Below are positions 19,401-27,195 of a stretch of 34,208 nucleotides of DNA, piece by piece (position 1 is the first letter of the stretch; the number at the start of each line of letters is the position of its first letter). The translations under genes and the position numbers were made by a program. The stretch is taken from the NCBI GenBank assembly GCA_013289335.1, contig JABDAD010000006.1:1-34208 (forward strand). Direction: 5' to 3'. The notes under the pieces were generated by a model. The model did not search any database. It was not told the DNA's origin and saw nothing but the letters and a program-made list of their open reading frames with translations. This DNA is from Alphaproteobacteria bacterium. GTDB taxonomy: Bacteria > Pseudomonadota > Alphaproteobacteria > Rickettsiales > Rickettsiaceae.

Positions 19401-20744
19401 TTGATAGAAAACGGTGCGAATCTAAATGCTCCAGATAAATATGGTAGGACAGTTTTGTACTATGCTAAGGATGGAGGGCATAAAGATACTATAGAATTTT
19501 TGATAGAAAAGGGTGTTCTGCGAGCAACAGAGGATTGTATGCCAGCTTTACATTATGCAGCGAAAAAAGGACATAATGATACTGTAGAATTGTTATTAAC
19601 AACAAAAGGTTTAGACGTAAATGCTATAGATAGAGATGGTAGAACAGCTTTACACTGGGCTAGTTTAGGTGGACATATTGATATAGTAGAATGCTTGGTA
19701 GAGCATGGTGCGAATGTAGCTGAAAAAGATAAATATAATTATACGCTTTTACATTGGGCCGCTCAGGGTGGGCATGCTGGTGTAGTGAAATATTTGGTAG
19801 AACATGGTGCAAACGTAAATGCAAAAAGTAAATATGGTATTACAGCTTTACACTGGGCTAGTTTAGGTGGACATATTGATACGGCAAGGTATTTGATGGA
19901 CCATGACGCAAAGATCAATGCACTAGATGACCATGATAAGACGCCCTTATACTTAGCAGCAAAAGGTGGATATGTTGAGGCAGTAAAATGTTTGGTAGAA
20001 TACGGAGGAAAAGTAAGTATAAAAACTAAAAGTGGTAAAACAGCATTGCACGCAGCTGCTAAAGGCGTACATGTTGATATGGTAGAATATTTGGTAGAAC
20101 ATGGGGCAAACGTAAATGCAACGACTAGAAGTGGTGATACAGCACTGCACGCAGCTGCTAGTGGATATTTTGATATAATAAAACATGGTGGAGATACAGT
20201 AGCACGACACGTAGCCGCCAGCAACCGCTTTGATATGGTAAGATATTTGGTGGAACATGGGGCAAACGTAAATGCAAAAATCGATTATTATATAGGGGGA
20301 GGTGGAGAGACCCCTATATATTTAGCTGTTCGTAGTGGGCATTTTGATATGGTAAGATATTTGAGGGAACACGGGGCAAACGTAAATGTAAAGACTGGGT
20401 ATGACCCTATGGGGTTTGGTGGAGATACACCTCTACGAACAGCTATTAAAAATGGACGTGATGATATAAGACAATATTTGCTAGAACATGGCGCACGCAC
20501 AGATGAAGATGGTTGTGAAGACAACAAGAAATGTGTAGTAATGACAGCTGACAAAGTGATGTATAGTATGCCACTTTTGAATGAGAATGTTTTATTGCGT
20601 ACTATTGTATTGCGTAAAGATAGTGATTTATTAACATGCTTACTAGAACTTTCTGTAAGAGACCAGCAAGAAATTATTAGAGATTATGAATCATTGCTTG
20701 AAACAGAACTAATTGCTGAAAACCAGTTACTGGGTGAGTTATGA
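16422..20744 (+). CDS. Predicted CE-clan (Ulp1-like) cysteine protease fused to about 18 ankyrin repeats
   Basis: This 1440-residue protein has no signal peptide. Residues about 1-300 are Ser-rich, then helical. Residues about 300-540 carry the ordered signature of a CE-clan cysteine peptidase (the SUMO protease, bacterial deubiquitinase and YopJ fold): GAHWRIV with catalytic His at 420, INDPYG with Asp at 455, tandem Gln at 508-509 for the oxyanion hole, and GWDCGPIT with nucleophile Cys at 518. A helical linker precedes ankyrin repeats from about residue 774 to 1350. Most match the consensus (DGRTALHWASLGGHIDIVEC). Repeats 15-16 are shortened or degenerate. Known relatives from intracellular bacteria remove ubiquitin-like proteins or acetylate host targets, with ankyrins or other modules choosing partners. 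A host-directed effector is likely but inferred. The gene is bracketed by duplicated flanks. An ATG nine codons downstream is an alternative start. Confidence 0.85.
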   Translation: MKQNNVIEMSRNYTTKSTNSGKTADSSVASVVPAVGDSTDSSVVSSSGGVFDFAAGVASTPIGVSFPPKGEMLEKVPTMKATFVFDDIITCLTGIDVASQNYLILLLTSIREAYAESLKKINIESQEKGEIIRDTVLLSAIKDTVDAIRGDNISTLSLALNKAKEDVDIKKLVKAGSQLLKFMKSGIIEEKDAQELNEAIGKYLKTIIIEVGILEEKLSAVLLTSSVTMKDSSDIEHEIVDAVSAMRVQPSKGDIDTVFIRDETGSEIREMSSGVEVLPSSDLVVECSEQALIAANARGDDRNLATHGSNFCYWYSISDGHRLVLDIKQRFLSSGYVDADPTKGVVVRAGEEYASTRENNLGILVSDPYYYSVGKEILFSDYLNSDIDKITKQGLYSTIETRDWERLPEKLIIPILSGAHWRIVCTEIDYGEHNLEEVDTSAWTRHPTLRITINDPYGATNVSSTIRDEIIESLRLVANKLLTMRYNSSEFLEITPDNIQLIIKEVDQQGRGENGWDCGPITFSNLEDYVKQAIEGNNLSEFIDFTIPSVESAVHSTRIVEVRQKHLQEYERVTGIPINVTRDQEISVFIQKEIEEKLGQYQKSTIYHEIYKQISSLQPEEIIQLFTILDIRRLFETPTYTDEYTLEEFAYALGVLSNKFDKILREPSSVDKKIEDRKVELQAECNNIWEAIKNGNIREVKRFLDEGFDPKATQGDETIVIRALNEYRHEVLKLLARDKRTDLPEMHRAVILEDITKLERLLVAECKDINLQYQDKMTPLMFAAFTGNILIVKKLLETGADIDLADKTFGKTAIHWAAQCGQNDTIECLIANGVDINAVNKKGSTILHFAAQNGHVRAVELLQGHGVDINAVNKAGNTILHSAADKGHIEIVKFLQEHGADIQAANKDGRTALHFAADKGYTEIVKFLQEHGANMRATDNDGNTALHSAVFVGQKDTIELLIEKGLDVNSVNKNGCTALHSAAFNGYNDIIELLIENGANLNAPDKYGRTVLYYAKDGGHKDTIEFLIEKGVLRATEDCMPALHYAAKKGHNDTVELLLTTKGLDVNAIDRDGRTALHWASLGGHIDIVECLVEHGANVAEKDKYNYTLLHWAAQGGHAGVVKYLVEHGANVNAKSKYGITALHWASLGGHIDTARYLMDHDAKINALDDHDKTPLYLAAKGGYVEAVKCLVEYGGKVSIKTKSGKTALHAAAKGVHVDMVEYLVEHGANVNATTRSGDTALHAAASGYFDIIKHGGDTVARHVAASNRFDMVRYLVEHGANVNAKIDYYIGGGGETPIYLAVRSGHFDMVRYLREHGANVNVKTGYDPMGFGGDTPLRTAIKNGRDDIRQYLLEHGARTDEDGCEDNKKCVVMTADKVMYSMPLLNENVLLRTIVLRKDSDLLTCLLELSVRDQQEIIRDYESLLETELIAENQLLGEL

Positions 20745-20841
20745 ATCATACCAAATCGGAAACCAAAAGAAGAAGTGCGAGATAATACCTTATCAAGCTG
20801 CCTGATTTTTTATCACTGTCAGATTATCTCTTAACTAGTAC

Positions 20842-21230
20842 AGAGTTTAGCAGAAGAAACTGTTCTTACAACATGTGTAAATAAGATAGTAGATAGAAGC
20901 ATTCAGCTATCATATATTGATACGATTCGTCAGGGATTTGCATTAAAGATGAGACCTGCAGAAGAGGTTTCTGCTTTCTTTGAATCCAAGGCTTTGTATG
21001 GGGGTTCTCCTGTTGCAGCACCGTCATATATGGATACTGCACCTAAGGGTGGAAGTGGTGGGACTGAGAAAAAGAGTGGCGGTGGACTCTTTGGTATCAA
21101 AAAACTCTTTGGTGGCAAGAAGCTCAAATTTATGGATGACGATTTTGTAACTGAATGGGATCCAGGCGAAGGCGGAATCTTTTCCCTTTCTGGCAACACA
21201 GATGTCCTTGACGCAGAAGAGTTTTGTTAG
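20842..21230 (+). pseudogene. Duplicated 3' fragment of the TPR gene, copy 2
   Basis: This is an exact copy of the last 389 bp of the TPR gene at 13406-15496, starting in mid-gene without a start codon or promoter. An internal ATG at 20949 opens 93 codons in the native frame, but no ribosome binding site is evident and the product would be only the Gly-rich tail. It is best treated as a remnant of the event that placed the ankyrin gene here. Perfect identity means the copying or a later gene conversion is recent. Confidence 0.9.
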
Positions 21231-21294
21231 TCATCCGTCCCTCCCCGCATTAAATGCGGGATCCACTCTTTTTCAGTAAGGCAGTATAGGAAGT
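20842..21294 (+). repeat. 453-bp direct repeat, copy 2
   Basis: Matches 15108-15560 without visible difference. The left boundary at 20842 is abrupt: the preceding ~97 bp after the ankyrin stop show no similarity to the TPR gene. Confidence 0.95.
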
Positions 21295-21340
21295 GTGGGC
21301 TCCGCGTCGTAGCGCGGGGTGACTGTAATGCGGGATGACC
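21231..21340. repeat. Composite palindromic element, truncated copy
   Basis: Contains the left arm (CCCGCATTAAATGCGGGATCC) and the CTCCGCGTCGTAGCGCGGGGTGAC-type hairpin, then a short partial right arm (TAATGCGGGATGACC). The GTCATTCCTGCG-type hairpin of the full copies is missing. Confidence 0.75.
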
Positions 21341-21391
21341 TTGAATACGAATACATAATCCAAATCTCACTAAAAACTTCTTAGTGTAGAT

Positions 21392-21757
21392 TTACCAACC
21401 AATCCAGCCTTTATATAATTTTATATCAAATATTGATTTGACAATTGCAAGGTCAAAACTTGTATTTTTAATTTTTAAATTTCTGTTAATTGCAATGAAG
21501 TACTCTGCGGATTTTATAATTCTTTGCTTTTGGATGTAACTAACAGGGTTTTCTATATTAAAATCGCTACTTCTAGCTTTAACCTCACAGAATATTATAG
21601 ATTTTCCTCTTTTAAGTATTATATCAATTTCACCCATCTTGCTTTTCCATCTGTGTTTGATAGGGAAATAACCTTTTAAGATATAGCGGATGATTACAAT
21701 ATACTCAGCTAGTAAACCGCGTGTATGGTTATGCATTTTTGCAATTCCAATGTTCAA
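21392..21757 (-). CDS. yraN: YraN family (UPF0102) endonuclease-like protein
   Basis: This 121-residue protein has the compact PD-(D/E)XK-like core typical of Yra[22 protein letters not shown], with the acidic residues and the E-x-K motif retained. The family's role is not established. The start at 21757 overlaps the nuoF stop by 4 bp (ATGA). An ATG at 21736 ([12 protein letters not shown]) fits the usual family N-terminus better, and the first seven codons of the longer form come partly from a dispersed repeat. Its last ~40 codons are duplicated at 16069-16190. Confidence 0.88.
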   Translation of the reverse strand: MNIGIAKMHNHTRGLLAEYIVIIRYILKGYFPIKHRWKSKMGEIDIILKRGKSIIFCEVKARSSDFNIENPVSYIQKQRIIKSAEYFIAINRNLKIKNTSFDLAIVKSIFDIKLYKGWIGW

Positions 21758-21772
21758 AGTAATTGACTATAG
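21750..21772. repeat. Dispersed short repeat (core TTCAAAGTAATTGACTATAG), copy at nuoF 3' end
   Basis: The 23 bp here recur identically at 27173-27195. A variant is at 26961-26980, and an inverted 18-bp match at 29151-29168. In this copy the repeat supplies the end and stop codon of nuoF and the first codon of the longer yraN reading. Confidence 0.85.
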
Positions 21773-23037
21773 CTATTTTTATAACTATAAATTCTTTCCT
21801 CTATTTCATTTCTAAAATGTTTTACGAGGCCTTGAATTGGCCAAGCTGCAGCATCACCTAGAGCACAAATTGTATGTCCTTCTACGTGTTTTGTAACATT
21901 TAATAGATCGTCAATCTCATGAATTTCAGCATCACCTTTGGCAAGGCGTTCCATTGTGCGCCACATCCATCCTGTGCCCTCTCTGCATGGAGTGCATTGA
22001 CCGCATGATTCATGCATATAAAATTTGCTAAGTCTAGCTATTGCTGCTATTAAATCAGTAGATTTATCCATAACAATAACACCACCAGTACCCAAGCCAG
22101 ATCCAACAGCTTTTAAAGCATCAAAATCCATTGTAACATTTTCTGAAATTTCTTTTGTGATCATAGGGCATGAGGAACCTCCTGGAATTATTGCTTTGAG
22201 ATTATCCCAGCCTCCACGCACCCCTTTAGCATGTTTTTCAATAAGTTCTTTTAAAGAAATTCCCATTTCTTCCTCAACATTACAAGGCTTATTTACATGT
22301 CCAGAGATGCAAAAAAGTTTTGGCCCTGTATTATTTGGCTTACCAATGGATGCAAACCATGAAGAACCTTTTCTAAGAATAGTTGGAACAACTGCTATTG
22401 ATTCTACGTTATTTATAGTGGTAGGACATCCATACAATCCAGCGCCAGCAGGAAAAGGCGGTTTTAGTCTTGGCTGGCCTTTTTTTCCTTCCAAGCTTTC
22501 TAGCAAAGCAGTTTCTTCTCCACAAATATAGGCTCCGGCTCCTCTATGTAGAAAAATATTAACATCAATTCCAGATCCGCAGGCATTTTTTCCAATCAGA
22601 CCAGCTTCGTTTGCTTCATCTAATGCTCTTTGTAATATTTGAGATTCATGAAAAAATTCGCCTCTGATATATATATAACATGTATTAGCTCCTATCGCTA
22701 TGCTTGCTAATAGACAACCTTCTACAAGTTTATGAGGTTCATATCTTAATATATCTCTATCTTTACAAGTACCTGGTTCTGATTCGTCTGCATTTACAAC
22801 AAGATAGCTTGGTTTGCTAGAATTTTTTGGCATGAATGACCATTTTACTCCTGTAGAGAATCCGGCTCCTCCTCTTCCTCTTAGTCCGGAGTCCTTGACT
22901 TGATTAATAATCCAATCTCTTCCATTTTGGATTAGTATTTTTGTATTATCCCAATCTCCTCGCTTTTTATGGGCAACAAGATCGGTTGGGAATTTTCCAT
23001 ACAGATTTGTAAAAATTCTATCATCTAATTTGAGCAT
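21754..23037 (-). CDS. nuoF: NADH-quinone oxidoreductase subunit F
   Basis: This 427-residue protein is the NADH-binding, FMN-binding subunit of respiratory complex I. It has the NADH/FMN glycine motif [15 protein letters not shown] (about residues 50-64), the second nucleotide motif [19 protein letters not shown], and the N3 4Fe-4S cluster ligands CGQCTPC (about 345-351) plus Cys in [10 protein letters not shown] (about 391). Length is normal and no key residue is missing. Its last codons (SYSQLL and TGA) lie inside a dispersed ~20-bp repeat. It is divergent from ftsA. Other nuo genes are not in the window. Confidence 0.97.
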   Translation of the reverse strand: MLKLDDRIFTNLYGKFPTDLVAHKKRGDWDNTKILIQNGRDWIINQVKDSGLRGRGGAGFSTGVKWSFMPKNSSKPSYLVVNADESEPGTCKDRDILRYEPHKLVEGCLLASIAIGANTCYIYIRGEFFHESQILQRALDEANEAGLIGKNACGSGIDVNIFLHRGAGAYICGEETALLESLEGKKGQPRLKPPFPAGAGLYGCPTTINNVESIAVVPTILRKGSSWFASIGKPNNTGPKLFCISGHVNKPCNVEEEMGISLKELIEKHAKGVRGGWDNLKAIIPGGSSCPMITKEISENVTMDFDALKAVGSGLGTGGVIVMDKSTDLIAAIARLSKFYMHESCGQCTPCREGTGWMWRTMERLAKGDAEIHEIDDLLNVTKHVEGHTICALGDAAAWPIQGLVKHFRNEIEERIYSYKNSYSQLL

Positions 23038-23163
23038 TTATGTACCTCTCCAAGCCTGGATTTATATTGCATCATTATATAGTTTTTAGAAAATTAGCTA
23101 GTATTATTGTTGCAAGTGAGGCCTATTTTAGTATATATCTTGAGAATATGTAATTTTTTTTCT

Positions 23164-24396
23164 ATGAAAGCAGCTAACACAAATTTCACTGTATTAGATA
23201 TTGGGAGCTCTAAGATTAGCATCATCGCTGCTCAGCTACAGGCGCGTGGAGATGCCAAAGTTGGGTATCAAGGTGTTTTTCATTCTAATGGGATGAAAGC
23301 TGGTGTTATAAATGATTACAGAAAGTTGGAATCGAGTATTGTAAACGCAATTTATAATTTAGAGAGTGAAATAGATAGGAATATCAGCACCATCTCAATT
23401 TCCATTTCAGGGTTTGGAACAAAGTCATATTATATCTACCATAAAGTTAGATTACTGGAAGGACAAGTTACAAAATCGGACGTTAATATTTTAATTTCAA
23501 AAGCACTTGAGCAATTTAGTGCAGATGATCAAACAGTTATACATTATTTCCCCATAGAATATACACTAGATACTAATAATTCTATTCAGAATCCCGTAGG
23601 CATGTTTGGTAATATTCTTGGATGTAGGTTGCATGTTATTACAGCTGAAACCAGCCAAGTTACGAATATATTAAATTGTTTTGCAAAATGTAATATAGGA
23701 GTCAATGAAATTATTGTAGGTTCTTATGCTGCTAGTCTTGCTGTGCTGACAGAGGATGAAAAGAGTCTTGGATCAGTTGTAATAGATTTTGGAGCTTCAA
23801 CTACTAGTTTTGCAGTTTTCGTTGGTGGGCAGCTTATCTGCACTGGTTATGTTCCGCTTGGTGGTGCTGCAATCACATCAGATATTGCTAAAATCCTTTC
23901 AATTTCTATTTCTGCAGCAGAAAAAATAAAAGTTTTATATGGTTCTTCATTTTCCTCTTCGAAAGAAAATGAAGTTATGATAAATCTTGCAGAATTTGAA
24001 CCTCAATTTGGTGTTGAAGATGAGAGAAACATTACTTCCGATGATTTGAGTATGATAATATCAGCGCGTGCTGAAGAGATTATAGAGCTTCTAAAGTCTG
24101 AATATGATAAAATGGGAGTCGATCATTTAATTTCTAGAAGAGTCATTCTTACTGGTGGTGGTTCTCAGCTCAGAGGTATTAAAGAAATAGTATCCGAAAA
24201 TTTTAGAAAACAAGTGAGGCTTGGTAATCCTTTGAATATTCCTGGCTTTGTTATAGACCATAGCGTCATGAGTTATTGTAGCGCAATTGGTATTATCAAA
24301 TATGAAATGATAAAACAAATCAAACATTCATCATTTTCAACAAATTCCAGTAATTTCTTTGGTAAATTCTCTAAATGGCTCAAGCAAAGCTTATAA
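23164..24396 (+). CDS. ftsA: Cell division protein FtsA
   Basis: This actin-like ATPase tethers FtsZ to the inner membrane and recruits later division proteins. I chose the ATG at 23164 (MKAANTNFTVLDIGSSKI, 410 residues) because it places the phosphate-1 motif near the N-terminus, as in the family. The frame is open back to a TTG at 23107, but those residues do not fit. Visible motifs are VLDIGSSKISIIAAQ (phosphate 1), VIDFGASTTSFAVF (phosphate 2) and VILTGGGSQLRGIKEI (adenosine). The C-terminal amphipathic helix FFGKFSKWLKQSL is the membrane anchor. The next gene starts 22 bp before its stop, which implies translational coupling. Confidence 0.95.
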   Translation: MKAANTNFTVLDIGSSKISIIAAQLQARGDAKVGYQGVFHSNGMKAGVINDYRKLESSIVNAIYNLESEIDRNISTISISISGFGTKSYYIYHKVRLLEGQVTKSDVNILISKALEQFSADDQTVIHYFPIEYTLDTNNSIQNPVGMFGNILGCRLHVITAETSQVTNILNCFAKCNIGVNEIIVGSYAASLAVLTEDEKSLGSVVIDFGASTTSFAVFVGGQLICTGYVPLGGAAITSDIAKILSISISAAEKIKVLYGSSFSSSKENEVMINLAEFEPQFGVEDERNITSDDLSMIISARAEEIIELLKSEYDKMGVDHLISRRVILTGGGSQLRGIKEIVSENFRKQVRLGNPLNIPGFVIDHSVMSYCSAIGIIKYEMIKQIKHSSFSTNSSNFFGKFSKWLKQSL

Positions 24397-25295
24397 GAAT
24401 TCTTACTTTATTTGTGCTATGTTTTCCACAAATAGCGTTTGGTGCATCTGCTTGGCTTCCAAAAAATGGTGAATATGTTATAGGAATCAGTTTCTCCCAA
24501 CTTAGTTCATTTTCAAAAGAAGTGGAAATTGAAATCGATATATACGAAAAATTAGAGTTTAGAATTGCTGAGTTATATCTAATTAGAAGTGATTTAATTG
24601 AAAAGATTTCAAAATATGATTATGTTACTAACCAAAAAATAGAGATTATTGACAAAAAAATAAAGTCTCTGAGAAAGCGCCAAGAGGATATTACAAAAGA
24701 TTTTGTCAAAAATTCCCAAAATTACTACTTTGAGAGAGGTATTAATTCAAATAATTCTATGGGATTCTCTGCTACTGCTTCATCAAGCATTGGTTTTGTA
24801 GGTAGTTCAAAAAAAGTTTTGGATTTAGAAATTTTTGGAAAACGCAAGTTGTACGAGAATAAGCAATGGATTTTTTCTGGAGAATATGGGTTTAGAATTC
24901 TAAATCTTCGTGACAATGATATCTATCCTATGTTGAGATTAAATAGTGCTCATGTTAAGACTACCAAATTTCATAGAAAATTAATTTCTGAAGCAGATAT
25001 TTCTATTGTTGCAACTGGAAATAATCATGTAGAGTCTAATATTCGTCAGACAATAGAATTTTCATCCGGCTATATGTTGCAGGTCAGTACATACTATGCC
25101 TACAAGGAAAATTACAACCTAAACTACAGATATTTTTGGAGAGATCAATTCACAGTTGCAAAAAAATTATCTGATGATATCATAAGCCATTTTGGACTTG
25201 ATACTATAAGTGTTGGTCTGTATCAAGATTATTTCCATAAAAAGCGGAAACGATCTGGAAATGGGATATTTTGTGGAGTTTGGTTTAGAGCCTAA
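24375..25295 (+). CDS. Exported hypothetical protein, possibly outer membrane
   Basis: This 306-residue protein begins with a clear signal peptide (IRILTLFVLCFPQIAFGA, cleavage near residue 24). A helical, coiled-coil-prone segment spans about 45-110. From about 115 onward, short alternating hydrophobic strands rich in Tyr, Phe and Ser (YGFRILNLRDN, YMLQVSTYYAYKE, YRYFWRDQFTV) end in Phe-Arg-Ala, which suggests a beta barrel or periplasmic beta protein. I cannot assign a family. Its start lies inside ftsA in another frame, and its end overlaps the glycosyltransferase start, so the three form one coupled unit. Confidence 0.8.
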   Translation: MAQAKLIRILTLFVLCFPQIAFGASAWLPKNGEYVIGISFSQLSSFSKEVEIEIDIYEKLEFRIAELYLIRSDLIEKISKYDYVTNQKIEIIDKKIKSLRKRQEDITKDFVKNSQNYYFERGINSNNSMGFSATASSSIGFVGSSKKVLDLEIFGKRKLYENKQWIFSGEYGFRILNLRDNDIYPMLRLNSAHVKTTKFHRKLISEADISIVATGNNHVESNIRQTIEFSSGYMLQVSTYYAYKENYNLNYRYFWRDQFTVAKKLSDDIISHFGLDTISVGLYQDYFHKKRKRSGNGIFCGVWFRA

Positions 25296-26961
25296 TAATT
25301 TAGATATATCAAATGAACGGACAGATGCAAAGTCTTCATATTTATCATATAAAAATTTACTATTAGCTTGTACGAAGGAAAAATTTATACTTCCTTTCCG
25401 TGGAACCATAAAAGATTTCCAAATTAAAAATTTTAGACAAATTTCCTATTATCTAAAATCTGGATTTATTATTGGGGTGCATAATAGAAAAAAAATTCTT
25501 TTAATAAATGAAAATCATATTTATTCAATAGATTATTTCTTGTCTGAGTACAGGAGTTACACGCCGTATTTATGTAGCGAGAAATTTTTTTTAAGTGTCG
25601 TTGAATCAAATTATAAAAAAAAGAATATTATTATTTCTGAGTATAATCAACGTTTTTTGAATTCTAATGCTAGTGCGTATATTTTTAATAATTTTTTAAA
25701 TAGAGTTTTTGTTAGTTTGTTTTTAGTGAGTATTATTTTATGTTTCCATTCGTTCGGGATATTGATTTATGTTTCAAACATAATATATTTTATACAAACT
25801 CTTTTTAAGATATATATTTTTGTTAGTTCATTTTTTGAAAATACCTCTTTTCAAAAAAAACCCGTAATATACAGAAATCTACCCACATATACGATTTTAG
25901 TACCATTATATAGAGAAGCTTCTAAAGTAGTATCAATAGTTCAGTCCATTGAATCTCTGAACTATCCTAAGAATAAGTTGGATGTGAAATTGATTCTTGA
26001 GGAAGATGATTGGTTAACAATAAAAGCTGTACAACTTATTAAGTTTCCAGATTATTTTCATATAATTTTCACTCCACCATCAAATCCTAGAACAAAACCT
26101 AAAGCGTGTAATTTTGCAGCTTCTTATGCCAAGGGAGAATTTTTGGTAATTTATGATGCTGAAGATAAACCATGCAAAAATCAACTAATTGATGCAATAG
26201 CAAAATTTTCAAAGCTAGGCCCTGAGTATGCTTGTCTTCAAGCTAAATTACAAATTATATATAAAAAATATGATTTGCTTGGCTTGCTATTTAAGCTTGA
26301 ATACGATGTGTTGTTTTCTTTTTTGTTAAAGGGATTATGTAGATTTAACTTGCCAGTTCCTTTGGGTGGGACAAGTAATCACTTTAGAACATCAATATTA
26401 AGAAAAATTGGCTTATGGGATCCATACAATGTTACAGAAGATGCGGATATAGGATTAAGGCTTAATGTAATGGGTTACAAGGTAGCGATCTTAGATTCTG
26501 TTACAAATGAAGAGGCATCCGTTTCGATTATTGCATGGTTTAAACAAAGGACGAGGTGGATAAAGGGTTTTATTGTAACTATTTTTATCTATGCAGTAAG
26601 AAATAAAAACAAACAGACCTTTTTGCAGAAATTGTCTGTATATATTTTTTTAGGTTTGTCTGTTTTAGGCTATTTATTAGTTCCTATATTGATAATAACT
26701 GCTTTCAAACATCAAAACAACTCTGTGATTGGTGTTTTTAGCAAAGTAAATATAGGCTTATTTTTGATATTTTTTTGGTCAGTTGCATATTTTATAGTAA
26801 ATATAGATGCGAATTATAAAATTACCCGCGCGAGTTATTTTGGTATGATGCTATTCCCATTTTATTTTTTGATGCATACAATAGCAGCGTACTTTGCAGT
26901 ATTAGAAGTTATTTATAAGCCATTTAGGTGGAATAAAACAGACCACGGAATTTATAGCTAA
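25261..26961 (+). CDS. Family 2 glycosyltransferase, membrane-bound, cellulose-synthase-like
   Basis: This 567-residue inverting glycosyltransferase has the full GT2 signature set: a nucleotide-binding start TYTILVPLYREASKV, a D-x-D-type metal site in YDAEDKP (about residues 298-304), the catalytic TED in TEDADIGLRL (about 391-400) and the QxxRW motif in KQRTRWIKG (about 428-433). Two membrane helices precede the catalytic domain (about 145-190), and three or four follow it. This is the layout of processive polysaccharide synthases. The N-terminal ~140 residues are unrecognised. I chose ATG 25261, which overlaps the previous gene by 35 bp. A GTG at 25210 would extend it by 17 residues. The sugar product is unknown. 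Confidence 0.9.
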   Translation: MGYFVEFGLEPNNLDISNERTDAKSSYLSYKNLLLACTKEKFILPFRGTIKDFQIKNFRQISYYLKSGFIIGVHNRKKILLINENHIYSIDYFLSEYRSYTPYLCSEKFFLSVVESNYKKKNIIISEYNQRFLNSNASAYIFNNFLNRVFVSLFLVSIILCFHSFGILIYVSNIIYFIQTLFKIYIFVSSFFENTSFQKKPVIYRNLPTYTILVPLYREASKVVSIVQSIESLNYPKNKLDVKLILEEDDWLTIKAVQLIKFPDYFHIIFTPPSNPRTKPKACNFAASYAKGEFLVIYDAEDKPCKNQLIDAIAKFSKLGPEYACLQAKLQIIYKKYDLLGLLFKLEYDVLFSFLLKGLCRFNLPVPLGGTSNHFRTSILRKIGLWDPYNVTEDADIGLRLNVMGYKVAILDSVTNEEASVSIIAWFKQRTRWIKGFIVTIFIYAVRNKNKQTFLQKLSVYIFLGLSVLGYLLVPILIITAFKHQNNSVIGVFSKVNIGLFLIFFWSVAYFIVNIDANYKITRASYFGMMLFPFYFLMHTIAAYFAVLEVIYKPFRWNKTDHGIYS

Positions 26962-26980
26962 TTCAAAGTTAATGACTATA
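26961..26980. repeat. Dispersed short repeat, variant copy at glycosyltransferase stop
   Basis: ATTCAAAGTTAATGACTATA begins at the stop codon and differs from the 21750 copy by a swap around the central TAA. With the copy at 27173-27195 it brackets the composite palindrome in direct orientation. Confidence 0.7.
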
Positions 26981-26987
26981 CTCATTC

Positions 26988-27151
26988 GGTCGTCCTGCAT
27001 TTAATGCGGGATCTATTATTTTTCAGTAAGGTAGTATAAGAAGTGGGGGCACCGCGTCATAGCGCGGGGTGACACGGGGTTCCATCGTCATTCCTGCGAA
27101 AGCAGGAATCTATTGTCTCAAGAATGGATCCCGCATTAAATGATGGATGAC
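26988..27151. repeat. Composite palindromic element, full-length copy 2
   Basis: In order: a GCATTTAATGCGGGATC palindrome arm, a CACCGCGTCATAGCGCGGGGTG hairpin, a GTCATTCCTGCGAAAGCAGG hairpin and an inverted outer arm ending in GGATGAC. This copy has the best-preserved internal hairpins of the three. It could help end transcription of the glycosyltransferase operon, but that is not shown. Confidence 0.85.
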
Positions 27152-27172
27152 TGGGATGAGCAACAACGTCCC

Positions 27173-27195
27173 ATGTTCAAAGTAATTGACTATAG
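27173..27195. repeat. Dispersed short repeat, copy at rnpB 3' end
   Basis: Identical over 23 bp to 21750-21772. It directly abuts the 3' end of the RNase P RNA on the minus strand. Confidence 0.85.

Noticed and set aside
18740-20500. Regularly spaced similar DNA blocks that resemble an array
   Set aside because: They are ~99-bp coding units of ankyrin repeats in one open frame, not a CRISPR array.
20949-21230. 93-codon open frame that could be called a separate gene
   Set aside because: It is an exact copy of the TPR gene 3' end, without its own start context; treated as a pseudogene fragment.
21351-21391. Possible terminator from CACTAAAAACTTCTTAGTG
   Set aside because: Stem is short and interrupted, with no adjacent U tract in the right orientation.
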